Below, piece after piece: positions 38,718-53,018 of a stretch of DNA of 64,000 bases. Under the pieces are notes generated by a model, which ran no database searches, had not been told where the DNA came from, and saw nothing but the letters and a program-made list of their open reading frames with translations. The stretch is from Centrapalus pauciflorus (taxonomy: Eukaryota > Streptophyta > Magnoliopsida > Asterales > Asteraceae). The translations under genes were made by a program, and so were the position numbers. The stretch covers positions 62,001-126,000 of the forward strand of contig JAANYP010004814.1 of NCBI GenBank assembly GCA_020465985.1, read 5' to 3'. Position 1 is the first letter of the stretch, and each line of letters opens with the position of its first letter.

Positions 38718-41700
38718 CAGTGGGGATGACAATAGGCATTGGAAGGCCAAAATGACGATTGAAATCCTAGAATTTGAAAGTGTTAGTCTAAATATAGAAA
38801 GGTTAATCGAATGGAAGGCTACTGTAGAAGAGATTTTTCAATTCGAAGAGGTATGTGATTAAAAATGTGTATCGTTGATGGGCACCAGTCTACATGGTAA
38901 GGCATCAGCATGGTGCCATGCATATGAATGGGTAGAGCGGCGAAGACAGACTCGTGTGGATGACAATAGGCATTAGAAGGCTGGATTGACGATTGAAATC
39001 CTAGAATATAATGGAGTTAGTCTAACACCAAAAAGGATGATCGAATGGATCGGTATTGTAGAAGAAGTTTTTCAAATCAAAGAAATGTGTGATAATGGAC
39101 GTGTACCATTGATTGCCAACAGTCTACATGGTAAGATATCAGAATGATGGCATGTATATGAATATGAATTGGACCACGATTTACGACACTAATGGAGGAA
39201 CAAGTGGTTGCTCCATTAACAAGCCAGATGGTGAATTTGATTAATCATAGACATGATGATGACTTTGATAACTCGTTTAATGGTGGCGGTTCATCACAGA
39301 AGAGAATCTACTAGAGCGGCTAAGTCTGAATCGTGGGGATGATAAATGGCATTGGAAGGCCAGATTCTCGATTGTAATCCAAGAATTCGATGGTGTTAGT
39401 CTAAATCCTGAAAGGACAATCATAAATGGTTTTCAATTCAAAGAGGTGTTTAATAACGAACGTGTATCATTGTGGCCACCGTCTAAAAGGTAGGCCATCA
39501 GCATAGTGCTTTGAATATGAATGGAGTTGGAGGCACGATTCACATCACGAATGGAGGAATAAATAGATCAAGTGGTTTTTCAATTAACCAATAAGATAGT
39601 GGATTCAATAAATAGTGGACATGATAATGATTTTGAGAATTCGGTCCATGGTGACGGTTCGTCACCGAATAGAGTCCCGTAGAGCGGCTAGGACAAAATC
39701 ATGGGGATGACAATTGGCATTGGAAGGACGTATAAACGATGGAAATCCTAGAATTTGATGGAGTTAGTCTGAATCCATAAATGATAATCGAATTGATGAC
39801 TACAGTAGAAGTGGTTTTTCAATTCAAAGTGGTGTATGATAACGAACGTGTATCACTAATGGCCACCAGTCTATATGGTAGGGTATCGGCATGATGCCAT
39901 GTATAGGAGTGGGAATTTGAGCAACGATTTACGACACGAATGGAGGAATAGATAGATCAAGTGGTTTCTCTATCACCAATCAGATGGTAAATTTGATTAA
40001 TGGGGACATGATGATGAGTGTTAGAAATCGTTCAATGGTGATGGTTCGTCACCGAAGAGATTCCAGTAGAACGGCTATGACGGAATCGTGGGGATGACAA
40101 AAGACATTGGAAGGCCATATTTATTATTCAAATCCTAGAATTTGATTGAGTTAGTTTGAATATCAAAAGTTTAGTCGGATTGATGGCTACTATAAAAGAG
40201 GATTCTAATTCAAAGAAGTGTGTGATAACGAATGTGTATCATTGATGGATACCAGTCTACATGGTAAGGCATCAACATGGTGCCTTGAATATGAATGGGA
40301 ATTAGAGTCACATATTTACAAAGCGAAAGGAGCAGATGACCAAGTTGTCATCATATAAATTAATCAGATGGTGGATTTAATTGATCAGGGACACAATGAT
40401 AACTTTAAGAACTTGTTCAATGGTGATGTTTCGTTAATGAAGAGGGTATGGTAGAGCGGCTAAGCCGGAATCATGGGATGATAATAGGCATGGAAGGTCG
40501 GATTGACGATTGAAATCCTAGATATTGATGTAGTTAGTCTAAATCTAGAAAGGTTAATCAAATCGATAGCGCTACTGTAGAAGAGATTTTTCAATTCAAA
40601 GAAGTGTATGATAAGGAATGTGTGTCATTTATGGCCACCAGTCTAAATGGTTGTACATAGACATGGTGCCATTTATATATATGGGAATTGGAGCCATTAT
40701 TGACACGATGACTTTGAGAACTTGTTTAATGGGGACGGTTCGTCACTGGAGAGAGTCTGATAGAGCGGCCAAGACAGAATCATGGCAATGACAATAGACA
40801 TTGGAAGGCAGGATTGATCATTGAAATCCTAGAAATTGATGGAGTTAGTCTGAATTCAGGAAGGATAATCAAATGGATCACTACTGTAAAGAGGTTTTTC
40901 AATTCAAAGTGGTGTTGATAACGAACGAGTATCAATGATGGCAACCAGTCTACATGGTAGGACATCAGCATAGAGTCATGTATAGGAATGGTAATTGGAG
41001 ACACGATTTACGACACGAATGCAGGAACATATTATTTAGGTGGTCGTTCAATTAACCGATCAGATGGTAGATTTAATTAATCAAGGACAACATGATCACT
41101 TTGATAAATTGTTCAATGGTGATGTTTCATCACCCAACAGAGTCTGGTAGAGCGGCTAAGCCGGTATCGAGAGGAGACTATAGGCATTGGAAGGCCGGAT
41201 TGATGATTGTAATCCAAGAATTTGATGAAGTTAGTCTAAATCCAGAACTTTAATCAAATGGATGGCTATTGTAAAAGAGGTTTTTCAATTAAAAGAGTAT
41301 GATACGGATCGTGTATCTTTGATGGCTACCAGTCTACATGATTGGGCTTCAACATAAAGCCATGGATATGAATGGGAATTGGAGCCACGATTTACAACAA
41401 GAATGGAGGCACATATTGATCAAGTAGTCGTTAAAATAGCAAATCGGATGGTTGATTTGATTAATCATAGACACGATGAAGATTTGAGAACTCATTCCAT
41501 GTTGACGGTTCGTCACCGAAGAGAGTCTGGTAGAGTGGCTAAGATGGAATCGTAGGGATGACAATATGCATTGAGTGACAGAATTGATGATTGAAATCCT
41601 AGAATTTAATGGTGTTAGTCTGAATCCAGAAATGATAATCGAATGGATGGCTACAGTACAAGTGGTTTTTCAATTAAAAGAGATGTGTGACAATGACTCT

Positions 41701-43811
41701 ATGTCATTTATGGCTACTAGTCTACATGGTAGGGCATCCGCATGGTGCCATTTATAGGAATGGGAATTGGAGTCACGATTTAAAAGACAAATGGAAAAAC
41801 AGATAGATCAAGTGGTTGCTCCATTGACCAACCAAGAATTCAATGGGGTTGGTATGAAATTAGAGTAATGATTTACGACATGAATGGAAGAATTAATAGA
41901 TCAAGTCGTTTTTCAGTTAACCAATCAGATGGTTGATTTAATTAATCAGGGACAGGGTAATAACTCAGAGAACTCGTTCAATGGTGACGGTTCGTCAGCA
42001 AAGAGAATCTGGTAGAGCGACTAAGAGGAATTGTGGGGATGACAATAGGCATTGGAAGGTAAGATTGACGATTGAAATTCTAAATTTAGTTAAGTTAGTC
42101 TTTATCTTGAAATAATAATCCAATGGATGGCTACAGTAGAAATGGTTTTTTCAATTTAAAAGGGTGTGTGATAATGAACGAGGTGTGTGTTAACGAACGT
42201 GAATCATTGATGGACACAGTCTACATGATAGGGCATTAGCATGGTGCTAGGAATAGGAATGGGAGCCGTGATTTATGACACGAATTGACAAACAGATAGA
42301 TCAAGTGTTCGCTCCATTAACTAAGGAGAGATCATGAATGTGATAAAACGTGGACATGATACTTTGAGAACTCGTTCAATTGTACGGTTCGTCATAAAAG
42401 GGAATCTGGTAGAGCGGCTAAGACGGAATCATGGGGATAACAAATATTGGAAGGCCGGATTGACGAATGTAATAATAGAATTTGATTGGGTTACTCAGAA
42501 TCTAGAAAGTTTAATCGAGAGGATGGCTACTGTAGAAGAGGTATTTCAATTCAATGAAGTGTGTGATAAAGAACATAATCATTAATGGTCACCAGTCTAA
42601 ATGGTAGGGTATCAGCATGGTGTCATGCATATGAATGGGAATTAGAGTCACGCTATACGACATGAATGGAGGAACACATAGATTAAGTGGTCATTGAATT
42701 AACCAATCGGATGTGGGTTTGAATCATCATTAACATGATGATGACTTTGAGGACTCAGTTCAATGGTGAGGTTTCATCACTGGGAGTATGGTAGATCGGC
42801 TAAGACAAAATTGTGAGGATGACAATAGGCAATGGAAGGTCGTTTTGATTGAGTTAATCTGAATCCAGCAAGGTTAAACAAATGGATGGCTAATGTAGAT
42901 GAGGTTTTACAATTCAAAGAAATGTATGATAATGAACGGGTATCATTGATTACTGCCAGTCTACATTGTAAGGCATAAACATAGTGCCATGTATATGAAT
43001 GAGAATTGGAGCCTCGATTTACGACATGAATGGAGGGACAAATAGATCAAGTGGTTGTTTAATTAACCAATTGGATGGTGGATTTTAATAATCATTAACA
43101 TGATGATGACTTTGAGTTTGCTGCATTAACCAAGCAGATGAAGAATTTAATTAATCGTGGACATGATGATGACTTTGAGAACTCGTTCAATGGTGACAGT
43201 TCATCAATTAATACAGTCTGGTATAATGGCTAAGAAGGAATTGTGAGGATGACAATAGGCATTGGAAGTCCAAACTGACGATTGAAATCTTAAAATTTGA
43301 TGGAGTTAATATGAATCCAAAAATGATAATCGATTGGGTGGCTACTGTAGAAGTGATATATCAATTCAAAGAGGCATGTGATAACAAATGTGTATAATTG
43401 ATGGCCACAAGTCTGCATGGTAGGACATCAACAGGGTGTCATGTATAGGAATGGGAATTGGAGCCACGGTTTACGCACGAACGGAGGAACAACTAGGTCA
43501 AGTGGTCATTTAATTAACCAATTGGATGGTGAATTTGAATAATCATTCACATGATGATGACTTTGAGGACTCGATCAATGGTGATGTTTCGTCACTGAAG
43601 AGAGTATGGTAGATCGGCTAAAACGGAATCGTGGGGATGACAATAGCATTGGAAGGCCGCATTGATGATTGGATTCCTAGGATTTGATGGAGTTAGTCTG
43701 AATTCCGAAAGTTTAATCGAATTATTGGCTATTGTAGAAGAGTTTTTTCAATTCATTGAGGTGTATGATAAGGAACGTGTATCATTGATGGCCACCTGTC
43801 TACATGTTGGG
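38718..43811 (+). repeat. Gag-derived satellite array, plus orientation, part 1
   Basis: About 13 monomers of roughly 385 bp. Each can be read as a gag fragment: RMEEQIDQVV, a VDLINHGHDDDFENSFNGDG block, DDNRHWKAGLTIEILEF-DG, NPERLIEWMATVEEVFQFKE, then ASAWCHAYEWELEPRFTT and back to RMEEQ. Monomers carry stops and indels. A few stay open for 60-83 codons (38677-38862, 41575-41757, 42334-42585, 43662-43844). Some monomers are shortened (for example near 38950). No zinc knuckle, pol or LTR is included in the unit. Confidence 0.85.
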
Positions 43812-43816
43812 GCAGC

Positions 43817-46394
43817 TGTAATGGCCCGAAAATTTAAGTTATAATGAAATAAGAAACTAAACATGTTAATACTAATAGTAGCATTTATAAATAATATTTA
43901 TAGTAATAATAATAAAATTAACGATCATGACAATAACTAAACCACGTTCTAACGTTTAAAATAAATTTAATTACAAGAAATAATTAAAAATGTCAAATCT
44001 TATAATCTTGTATGTAATAGAAAAAAATACCTTAAATCAATATATTATTCTTTAATTGTGGGTCTAAATTCGTGGGTTTAGGCCCAATTAAAACCTAAAA
44101 CCGGATTATAAGTATAGATATACATGGTTAGAATCAAAACCCTAATTTTATTGTAACAAATCGGCCACAACCGAAGAGAAACAAGTGGAAAACTTCGAGT
44201 ACGTTTTACGGTTTTTGATCAAATTAACGTATCAAATCTTGCCCAAACTTCATGGTTTTTGATTCTTTATGTTAGTATTATATGTTTAATGATTTATGAA
44301 AGAAACTTAAAGAAAATCGGATGTCCAATGAGTTAATTTGATGTATTTTGTGTGAATTATAAAAACTGAAAAACAGAGGCTGTTTTGAAGCTTAATATTG
44401 AGAGCTACGGTGCATAAAAGTTTATGCTTTTTAAGTCAAAATATAGGTAATTGAATTAGCTTTCCAACCATATATAATATGATATACAAATCGGCCGAAA
44501 TAAGACTGGATTTTACGATTTTCTAACCAAACGTCCATCCGAAACTAAAAGTCACGTTGGGCTGTTTTTGGACGAACAAGATCCGACCCCTTTTTTGTGT
44601 GTGACCCGCGTGTGAATCAAGAAACCTTTCTTTCCCAATGTTCTTTGTTTTTACCTTTTCATTTAAATGTTAATTAAGTAATTAATTAATATACTTAATT
44701 AATTTAAAATTCTAAACTCTATTAAATTTACAAATTCTATTATTGTAATTAACTAAATTGATTAATATACTTTAAGGAAACTTTTAACTTACCACAAATT
44801 TATAAGTTAAGATTAATGAGTTTAATTATTCATTTCACTTTCGAAACTAAAATATATATTTTGAAATCATTATATTTACTCTATTCGGTACGTTTTAAAT
44901 ATTTTCAACAACCCGAGGGATGTTTTTATAAATTATTTGGAACTATTTTCACTATGTGAAACTTTTGGACGCATTTAGGAGATAAAAAGAAAATGTAAAT
45001 TCGCTATTAAATATACTTAAATCATATTATTATAAAATAGAATTATTAGATGAAACCGAACAACAAAATAAATTATAATTATCTTAAGGTTAAAGTACAA
45101 TAATAAAGGTACGGGAAATTAAGGACCGTAATTAAAATAGGTAATCGAATTCTTATATTCGGTCATGTTACTTGTTATAGATTTTGTTGAGAGCTTCGGT
45201 GACCTGTTTAATTTTGAGTTTTAGCGGCTATTCAGGTACGGATTCCTAACTTCTTTCAGCGTTACTCTTGAGTTGTTCAATGTGTGACTTGCATGCTAAT
45301 ATTGACATTCGAATATTTATGTCTCTCGTGTCAATTTCTTTTTCAAAAGCAAATATCGTTTTTAAACGCTCGTAAAACATTTGCGAAAAACATATTTTGA
45401 AAACGGTTATTTTCATGGCTTATTGTGAATGTTGAAATTGCTTTGTAAAATGTGGCCCTTTTTGTATTGAAATGATTATTAACTTTGAGATGTTTATTCG
45501 ACCCTTTTGTTATGCTTGAAAACCTAGACAGTAAATAGGAGTTAGGATTACCGAGTGAACTATCTGTGGAGGTACCACAGGCATGCCATTGCGGCACCAA
45601 TGGCATGACACTTCTATAACAGTGTGATCGGTTACGACGTCTTCCTTTTGTTTGTGATTATGATTATGAATGATTGAGATTACGATTATGATTGATTGAG
45701 ATTATGTTAGCTCGGGAAATGAGCTATTGATTATTTCAGGGAGGCGTATAGATGCATCCTAGGCTATGTTATGAGTTTGCGGAAGTGAGGTGTAATGCCA
45801 TACACTCCTTCCGGCCAGATGCACTGAGGTGGCGCACTCAGTGTAGTCTTGAGTGTGAGAGTGATTGTGAGATTGATTATTGTTTATGATGTTAGGACGC
45901 TCGGTAAAAATAACTCAACCCTTTGTTGCTTCAGCCATTATATTCTTTGTTGATCCGGTGTGGAGGTAGATATTTGTTTGAAAAGCCATTTTTAAAACAT
46001 TCATTTTAAAGAAATCTATTTTCAAAACTTTCCTAAGTCTTTGAATTCCTATACGTTGCATTTGTATTCAATCTCCGTACTGGGCGTTTGGCTCATGCTG
46101 TGTTCTTTTTTCCGGCAGGTACTCAGGGTTGATGATGTGAAGTGTGCAGAGAGTTATTTCACTGGACTTAGCTTATCTTGGACCTAGTTTTATGATAGTT
46201 ATTTTCTTTATTTCTATCTTTAATAAATAGTGATTGTGAACGTCGGTTAAGTTTGGTTATATTTATTTTGATAATGGAGATCATTTGGAACTTATATTAA
46301 GCTTTGTCAGTTTAATGAATAAGATAACTTGCTTTTGGTTAGATGAGGTAGTTAGTTATAACATCGCCGGCCCAGTCGGGGTCGGGGTGTTACA
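43817..46394 (+). mobile_element. Tekay-like solo LTR (2578 bp)
   Basis: Starts TGTAATGGCCCG, ends GGGGTGTTACA, with perfect duplications GCAGC at 43812-43816 and 46395-46399, and no internal region. The interrupted satellite monomer continues across it. Orientation is inferred from the ends: in sense direction the Tekay LTR at 6385-17911 starts TGTAACAGCCC and ends GGGTGTTACA. A TATA-like region near 44105 is followed by AAACCCTAATTTT. It arose by LTR-LTR recombination that removed the rest. Confidence 0.92.
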
Positions 46395-46399
46395 GCAGC

Positions 46400-48091
46400 A
46401 ACATGGTGCCATGTATATGAATGGGAATTGGAGCCACGATTTATAACAGGAATGGAGGAACAGATAGATCGAGTGGTCGATCACTCGATTAGGCAATTAT
46501 GGTGAATTTGATTTATTGTGAACATGTTGATGACTTTGAGAACTCGTTCAATGGAGACGGTTCGTTATTGAAGAGAATCTGGTAAAGCGACGATGACGGA
46601 CTTGTGAGGATGACCATAGGCATTGGACGCTAGATTGACGATTAAAATTTTTGAAATTGAAAGAGTTAGTCTGAATTCAGGAAGGATAATCGAATGGATC
46701 GCTATTGTAGAAGAGGTTTTAAATTCAAAGAGGGTGTGATAACGAACGAGTACCATTGATGACAACTAGACTACGTGGTAGGACATCATCATGGTGCCAT
46801 GCGTATTAATGGAAATTCGAATCACAGATTTACAACACGAATAGAGGCACATATAGATAAAATACTTGTTCATTTAACGAATCGGATGGAGGAATTGATT
46901 AATTGTTGACACAATGATAACTTTGAGAACTCTTTCAATATTGACGGTTCGTCACTGAAGAGAGTTTGGTAGAGCGGCTAAGACGGAATCGTGGAGATGA
47001 CAATAAGCATTAGAAGGTCGAATTGACGATTAAAATCAAAGAATTTGAAGAATTTAGTCTGAATCCAGATAGGATAATCAAATTAACGGCTAATGTAGAA
47101 GAGGTTATCAATTCAAAGATGTGTGTCATAATGACAATGTATCATTGATGGTGACCAGTCTAAATTGTAGGGCATCTTTATGGAGCCATGTATATAAATG
47201 AAAATTGGAGCCATGATTTATGACACGAATTGAGGAACTGATTGATCAAGTGTTTGGTCCATTAACCAATGAGAAAGTGAATTGATTGATCGTGGACATG
47301 ATGATAACTTTGAGAACTCGTTCGTCACTAAAGAGAATCTAGTGGAGTTGCTAAGATGAAATCGTGAGGATGACAATAGGAATTTGAAGGCCATATTGAC
47401 GATTTAATTACTACAATTTAATAGTTTTATTCTGAATCTAGGAAGTTTAATCGCATGGATGGCTACTATAGAAGAGATCTTTCAATTCAAAGAATTCTGT
47501 GATAACGAACGTGTATCATTGATGGTCACTAGTCTACATAGTAGGGTATCAGCATGATGCCATGCATATGTATGGGAATTAGAGTCACAATTTACAACGC
47601 GAATGGAGGAACAACTAGATCAAGTTGTCATTAATTTAACCAATCAGATGATGGATTTGAATAATCAATAACATGATGATGACTCTGACGATTCGTGGGG
47701 ATGTTTTGTCACCAAAGAGAGTGTGGTAGATCATCTAAGACAAAATCTTGTGGATGTTGATAGGTATTGGAATGCATAATTGACGACTGAAATCTTAGAA
47801 TTTGATTGAGTTAGTCTTAATCCAGAAATGATAATCGAATGGATGGCAACTGTGGAAGTGGTTTTTCAATTCAAAGAGGTACGTGATGACGAACATGTAT
47901 CATTGACGGCCACAAATCTACATAGTAGGGCATCAACATGAAGTCATGTATAGGAAAGGGAATTGGAGCCATGATTAATGACACGAATGGAGGAACAGAT
48001 AGATCAAGTGGTCACAACATTAACCAATCAGATGGTGAAATTGAGTAATCGTGGACATGATTATTACTTTTAGAGCTCGTTCAATGGTGGC
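46400..48091 (+). repeat. Gag-derived satellite array, plus orientation, part 2
   Basis: About 4.4 further monomers. The last ends inside the FNGDG-coding part at about 48091, where the sequence flips strand. Confidence 0.85.
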
Positions 48092-51000
48092 GACTTGATC
48101 TATCTGTTTCTCAATTAGTGTCATAAATCGTGGCTCTAATTCCCATTCATATGTATGGGACCAACTAATGCCCTACCATGTAGACTGATGGCAATTAATG
48201 ATATACATATGTTATCGCACTCTTCTTTGAATTGAGAGCTCGTTCATTGGTATCCTCACAATTCGATCTTAGCCGCTCTACGAGATTCTCTTTGGTGATG
48301 AACTCTCACCTTTGAACGACTTCTCAAAGTCATCATCATGTCCATGATTAATCAAATCCACCATACGATTGGTTATTTGAAAGACCACTTGATCTATTTG
48401 TTCCTCTCTTTGTGTCGTAAATCGTGGCTCCAATTCTTACTAATATGCATGGCACCATGCTAATGCCTTAGTATGTAGACTGGTGGCCACCAATGATTCA
48501 CGCATTCATTATCACACTCCTCTTTGAATTGAAAAACATTTTCTACGGTAGCCAGTCATTCGATTAACTCTTCTAGATTTAGATTAACTCAAAAGAATCT
48601 AGGATTACATTTGTCAATCCGGACTTTCAACAACGATTGTCATCCCCCGATTCCTTCTTAAACGCTCAACTAGATTCTCTTGGGTGACAAATCGTCACCA
48701 TTAAATGAGTTCACAAAGTCATCATCATGTCCAGCATTAATCAAATCCCCCATCTGATTGGTTAATTGAATGACCACTTCATCTATATTTTCCATCATTC
48801 ATGTCGTAAAATCGTGGCTCCAATTCCCATTCATATGCATGGAACCATGATGATGCCCTACCATGTAGACTGGTGGCCTTCAATAAGTACCTCTTTGAAT
48901 TGAAAAACGTATTCTATAGTAGCCATCCATTCGATTAAATTTTCTGGGATCAGACTAACTCCATCAAATTCTAGGATTTCAATCGTCATTCTGCCCTTCC
49001 AAAGCCTATACTCATCCCCATGTTACCGTCTTAGTTGTTGTACCTAATTCTTTATGGTGAAGAACCGTAGATTATGGCTCCAAATCCCATTCATATGCAT
49101 GACACGATCCTGAAGCCCTACCATGTAGACTGAGGCCATCAATGATACACGTTTGTTATCCACAGACCTCTTTGAATTGAAGAACCTCTCTTAAAGTAGC
49201 CATCCATTCGATTAATCTTTCTAGATTTAGCCAAACTCCAACAAATTCTAAGATTTCAATCGTTAATCCAGCCTTTCAATAATTATTGTCATTCCCATGA
49301 TCCCGTCTTAAACGCTCAACCAGATTTTTTTCAGTGACGAACCGTCACCACTGAACGAGTTTTCAAACTCATCATGTTGTCCATGATTAATCAAATCCAC
49401 CATTGTTTAATTGAACGACCACTTGATATATATCTATTCCTCCATTAGTGTCATAAATTATGGCTCTAATTCCTATTCATAAGCATGACACCGTGTTGAT
49501 GCCCTACCATGTAGACCAGTGGCCATCAATGTTACACATTTGTTCTCACACACCTTTTTGAATTGAAAAACCTCGTCTACATTCAGACTAACTCCACCAA
49601 ATCTAGGATTTCAATCGTCAATCCGGCCTTCCAATACCTATTGTCATCCCCATGATTCAGTCTTAATCTCTCTACTAGATTCTCTTCGGTTGACGACCCG
49701 ACACCAATTAATGAGTGCTAAAAGTCATCATGTGTACATGATTAATCGAATCCACCATCTGACTGGTTAATTGAATGACCACTTAATCAATCTATTCCTC
49801 CATTCGCGTTGTAAATTGTGGTTCAAATTCCCATTCATATGCATGACACCATGCTGATATCAGCCCTACCATGTAGACTCGTGGCCATCAATGACTCACT
49901 TACGCTATCAAACAACTCTTTCAATTGAAAAATCTTTTCTACATTAGTCATCCATTCGATTAACCTTTCTTGATTCATCCTAACTCCATTAAACTCTAAG
50001 ATTTGAATCGTCATTCTGGCCTTCCAATGCCTATTATCCTCACGATACTATCTTTGCTGCTCTTCCGGATTCACTTTGGTTAGGAAGCGTCATTATTAAA
50101 TGAGTTCTTAAAATCATATGTCCACGATTAATCAAATTCACCTTCAAATTGGTTAATGGACGACCACTTGTTCTGTCTCTTCCTCCATTCATGTTAAATC
50201 ATGGCTTTAATTCCCATTAATATACATGGCATCAGCTGATGCTTTATCTTGTAGACTGGTGTTCATCAACGATACACGTTCGTTATCATCCACCTCTTTG
50301 AATTGAAAAACCTTTTCTATAGTAGCTAACCATTCGATTAATCTCTCTAGATCAAAACTAACTCCATCAAATTCTAGGATTTCAATCGTCAATCCGACAT
50401 TCCAATGCTTATTGTCATCCAAACGAATCCGTCTTAGCCACTCTACCAGATTCTTTTCGATGATAAACTATCACCATCGAACGAGTTCTCAAAGTAATCA
50501 TCATGACCATGATTAATCAAACCAACATCCGACTGGTTAATTGAACGACCACTTGATCTATTAGTTCCTCATTTCGTGTCATAAATCGTGGGTTCAATTC
50601 TCATTCACATGCATGGCACCATGTTGATTCCCTACTATGTAGATCGGTGACCATCCATCATACACTTCCGTTATCACACACCTCTTTGAATTGAAAAACA
50701 TTTTCCACAGTAGCGAGCCATTCGATTAACTCTTCTAGATTCAGACTAACTCCAATAAATTCTAGGATTTTAATCATCAATTCGGACTCACAACAACAAT
50801 TTTCATCATCACGATTCCGTCTTAGACGCTCAACAAGATTCTCTTCGATGACGAATCGTTACCATTGAACGAGTTCTCAAAGTCATCGTCGTGTCTATGA
50901 TTAATCAAATCCACCATCCGATTAGTTAATTGAACAACCAATTGGTCTATCTGTTTCTCCATTCTTATCGTAAATCATGGATCTAATTCCCATTCATACG

Positions 51001-51991
51001 TATGGTACCATGCTAATGCCCTACCATGTAGACTAGTGGCCATTAGCGATACATGTTGGTTATCCCTTTTGTATTAAAAAAGCTTTCCTACAGTAGCCAT
51101 CCATTCGATTAACATTTCTGGATAAAGACTAACTCCACTAAATAGGATTTAAATCGTCAAGCTAGCCTTCCAATGCCTATTGTCATCCTCATGATTCTGC
51201 CTTAGCCATTCTACTAGGTTCTCTTCGGTGACGAACTGCCACCATTGAATGACTTATCAAACTCATCATCATGTTTACCATTAATCAAATTCACTATCTG
51301 ATTGGTCAATTGAATGACCACTTGATCTATCTGTTCGTCCATTCGTGTTGTAAATCATGGCTCCAATTTGCATTCCTATAGAATGCACCATCTTGTTGCC
51401 TACCATGTAGACTAGTGACCATCAATGATTAAACATTCATTATCACACACATCTTTCAATTGAAAAACCTCTTCTACAGTAGCCATACATTCGATTATCC
51501 TTTCAATAACAATTGTCATCCCTATGATTCCGTCTAAGATGCTCAACCTGATTCTCTTTGGTGATGAACCGTCACCATTGAATGAGTTCTCAAAGTCATC
51601 ATCGTGTCCATGATTAATCAAATCCATCATCCGATTGATTAATTGAACGTCTTCTATATCTATTTGTTTCTCCATTATTGTCATAAATCATGGCTCCAAT
51701 TCCCTTGCATATGCATGGTACCATGCTGATTCTCTACTATGTAGACTGGTGGCTATGAATGATATACGTTCATTATCAAACACTTCTTTGAATTGAAAAA
51801 CCTCTTCTACAGTAGCAATCAATTCGATTCAACTTTCTAGATTCAGACTACATCTATCAAATTCTAGTATTTCAATCTTAAATCCAACATTCCAATCAAT
51901 GCCTATTGTCATCGTAACGATTCCATCTTAGCAACTCTACCATCTCTTCGAGGATGAACCGTCAACATTGAAGGAGTTCTCAAAGTCATCA
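48092..51991 (-). repeat. Gag-derived satellite array, minus orientation, part 1
   Basis: About ten monomers in opposite orientation. Readable pieces include 50207-50422 (HWNVGLTIEILEFDGVSFDL) and 51412-51684 (LINHGHDDDFENSFNGDGSS). The first monomer near 48225 has a deletion. Units differ from one another by many substitutions. Confidence 0.85.
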
Positions 51992-51996
51992 TCATG

Positions 51997-52773
51997 TGAT
52001 ACGAAACCTTGACCTGCAAGTTAAATGTAACTTGGAACCTTCGTATAGGATAGGATAGGCGTCAAAGTACCCGATAATTGGGACTCCAGCACGCCTAGAG
52101 CAAGTCCTTGACCCGTTAGTTATAAGAACTAAGAACCAAAGGAATACGAGAATGCCCCAAGAATGTGCTCACAATCTTGATAAGTTCTTGAACTATGAAC
52201 TCTCCAACAAAGAACAAAGCTCACAAAGATGAGTAAAACTCAAAAGAAAGATATATATTTCTCAAGTGAATTGATTTGAAAGTACATAGGAAGCCATCTA
52301 TTTATAGGCTTCAAAAAGCAACTCAAAAGACACTAATTAAGTTCAATGGATTAAATAAGGGACTTTAATCCATGAATCTAGACATTTTGTCATCAATTGG
52401 TAGATAATTCTAGATCTCTTAAACTAGAAAAACGGATTAGGCATTTCTAGGCCTTTATTGGACTCAAATAAACTTCTAATGGACTTCAAAATACATCCAT
52501 TCTACCACTTGGGCTTAGTACTAGCCCATAATATTTCAAAGACCCAAGAAAATGCAACTTTTGGGCTTTTATGCTTCCATATTAGGATCCAATGCTTCAA
52601 GTCTAGTAACATGCTTCATCACTTGCGGTTGAGCATCGTCTTTGCATTCAGACTCTTGGATATCAACAACTAAGCTCGTAAAAACTTCTTTGATCTTCTT
52701 TGCTCGTCCTCTTGTCATTGGGCCTTCACGTATTTCCATGACATCTTTGGAATGGTTTGATGATCCTCCATCA
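51997..52773 (-). repeat. 3' LTR of element B (777 bp)
   Basis: Direct repeat of 58938-59713. It carries coding for the last 68 codons of the integrase tail (52569-52773). Confidence 0.94.
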
Positions 52774-53018
52774 TTCTCTCCCCCTTGAAAAGGATTCGTC
52801 CACGAATCATCACCTACATCAAAAGTAGACGAGTCAGAAACACTGAATGTTGAACTAACTTGATACTCACCTGGAAGATCTAGCTTGTAAGCATTGTCGT
52901 TAATCCTTTCGAGAACTTGAAATGGTCCATCTCCTCTAGGTTGAAATTTGGATCTTCGCTTGGTAGGAAATCTATCTTTTCTCAGGTGCAGCCATACCCA
53001 ATCTCCAGCTTCAAACAC
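52569..53018 (-). pseudogene. Integrase C-terminus and LTR-encoded tail, element B
   Basis: GDWVWLHLRKDRFPTKRRSK, GPFQVLERINDNAYKLDLPG, DVGDDSWTNPFQGGENDG, then GPMTRGRAKKIKEVF and a stop at 52569 inside the LTR. The architecture equals element A's with diverged sequence, so the overlap of pol with LTR predates both families. A frameshift at about 53018 separates it from the core. Confidence 0.87.
52774..52792 (-). other. Polypurine tract of element B
   Basis: The minus strand reads TTTTCAAGGGGGAGAGAA just before TGATGG at the LTR edge, and is translated in frame as part of the integrase tail (FQGGEND). Confidence 0.85.

Noticed and set aside
38718..51991. CRISPR-like or gene-family reading of the repeated blocks
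   Set aside because: Monomers are about 385 bp, contiguous, without spacers, full of stops, and of gag type in a plant context.
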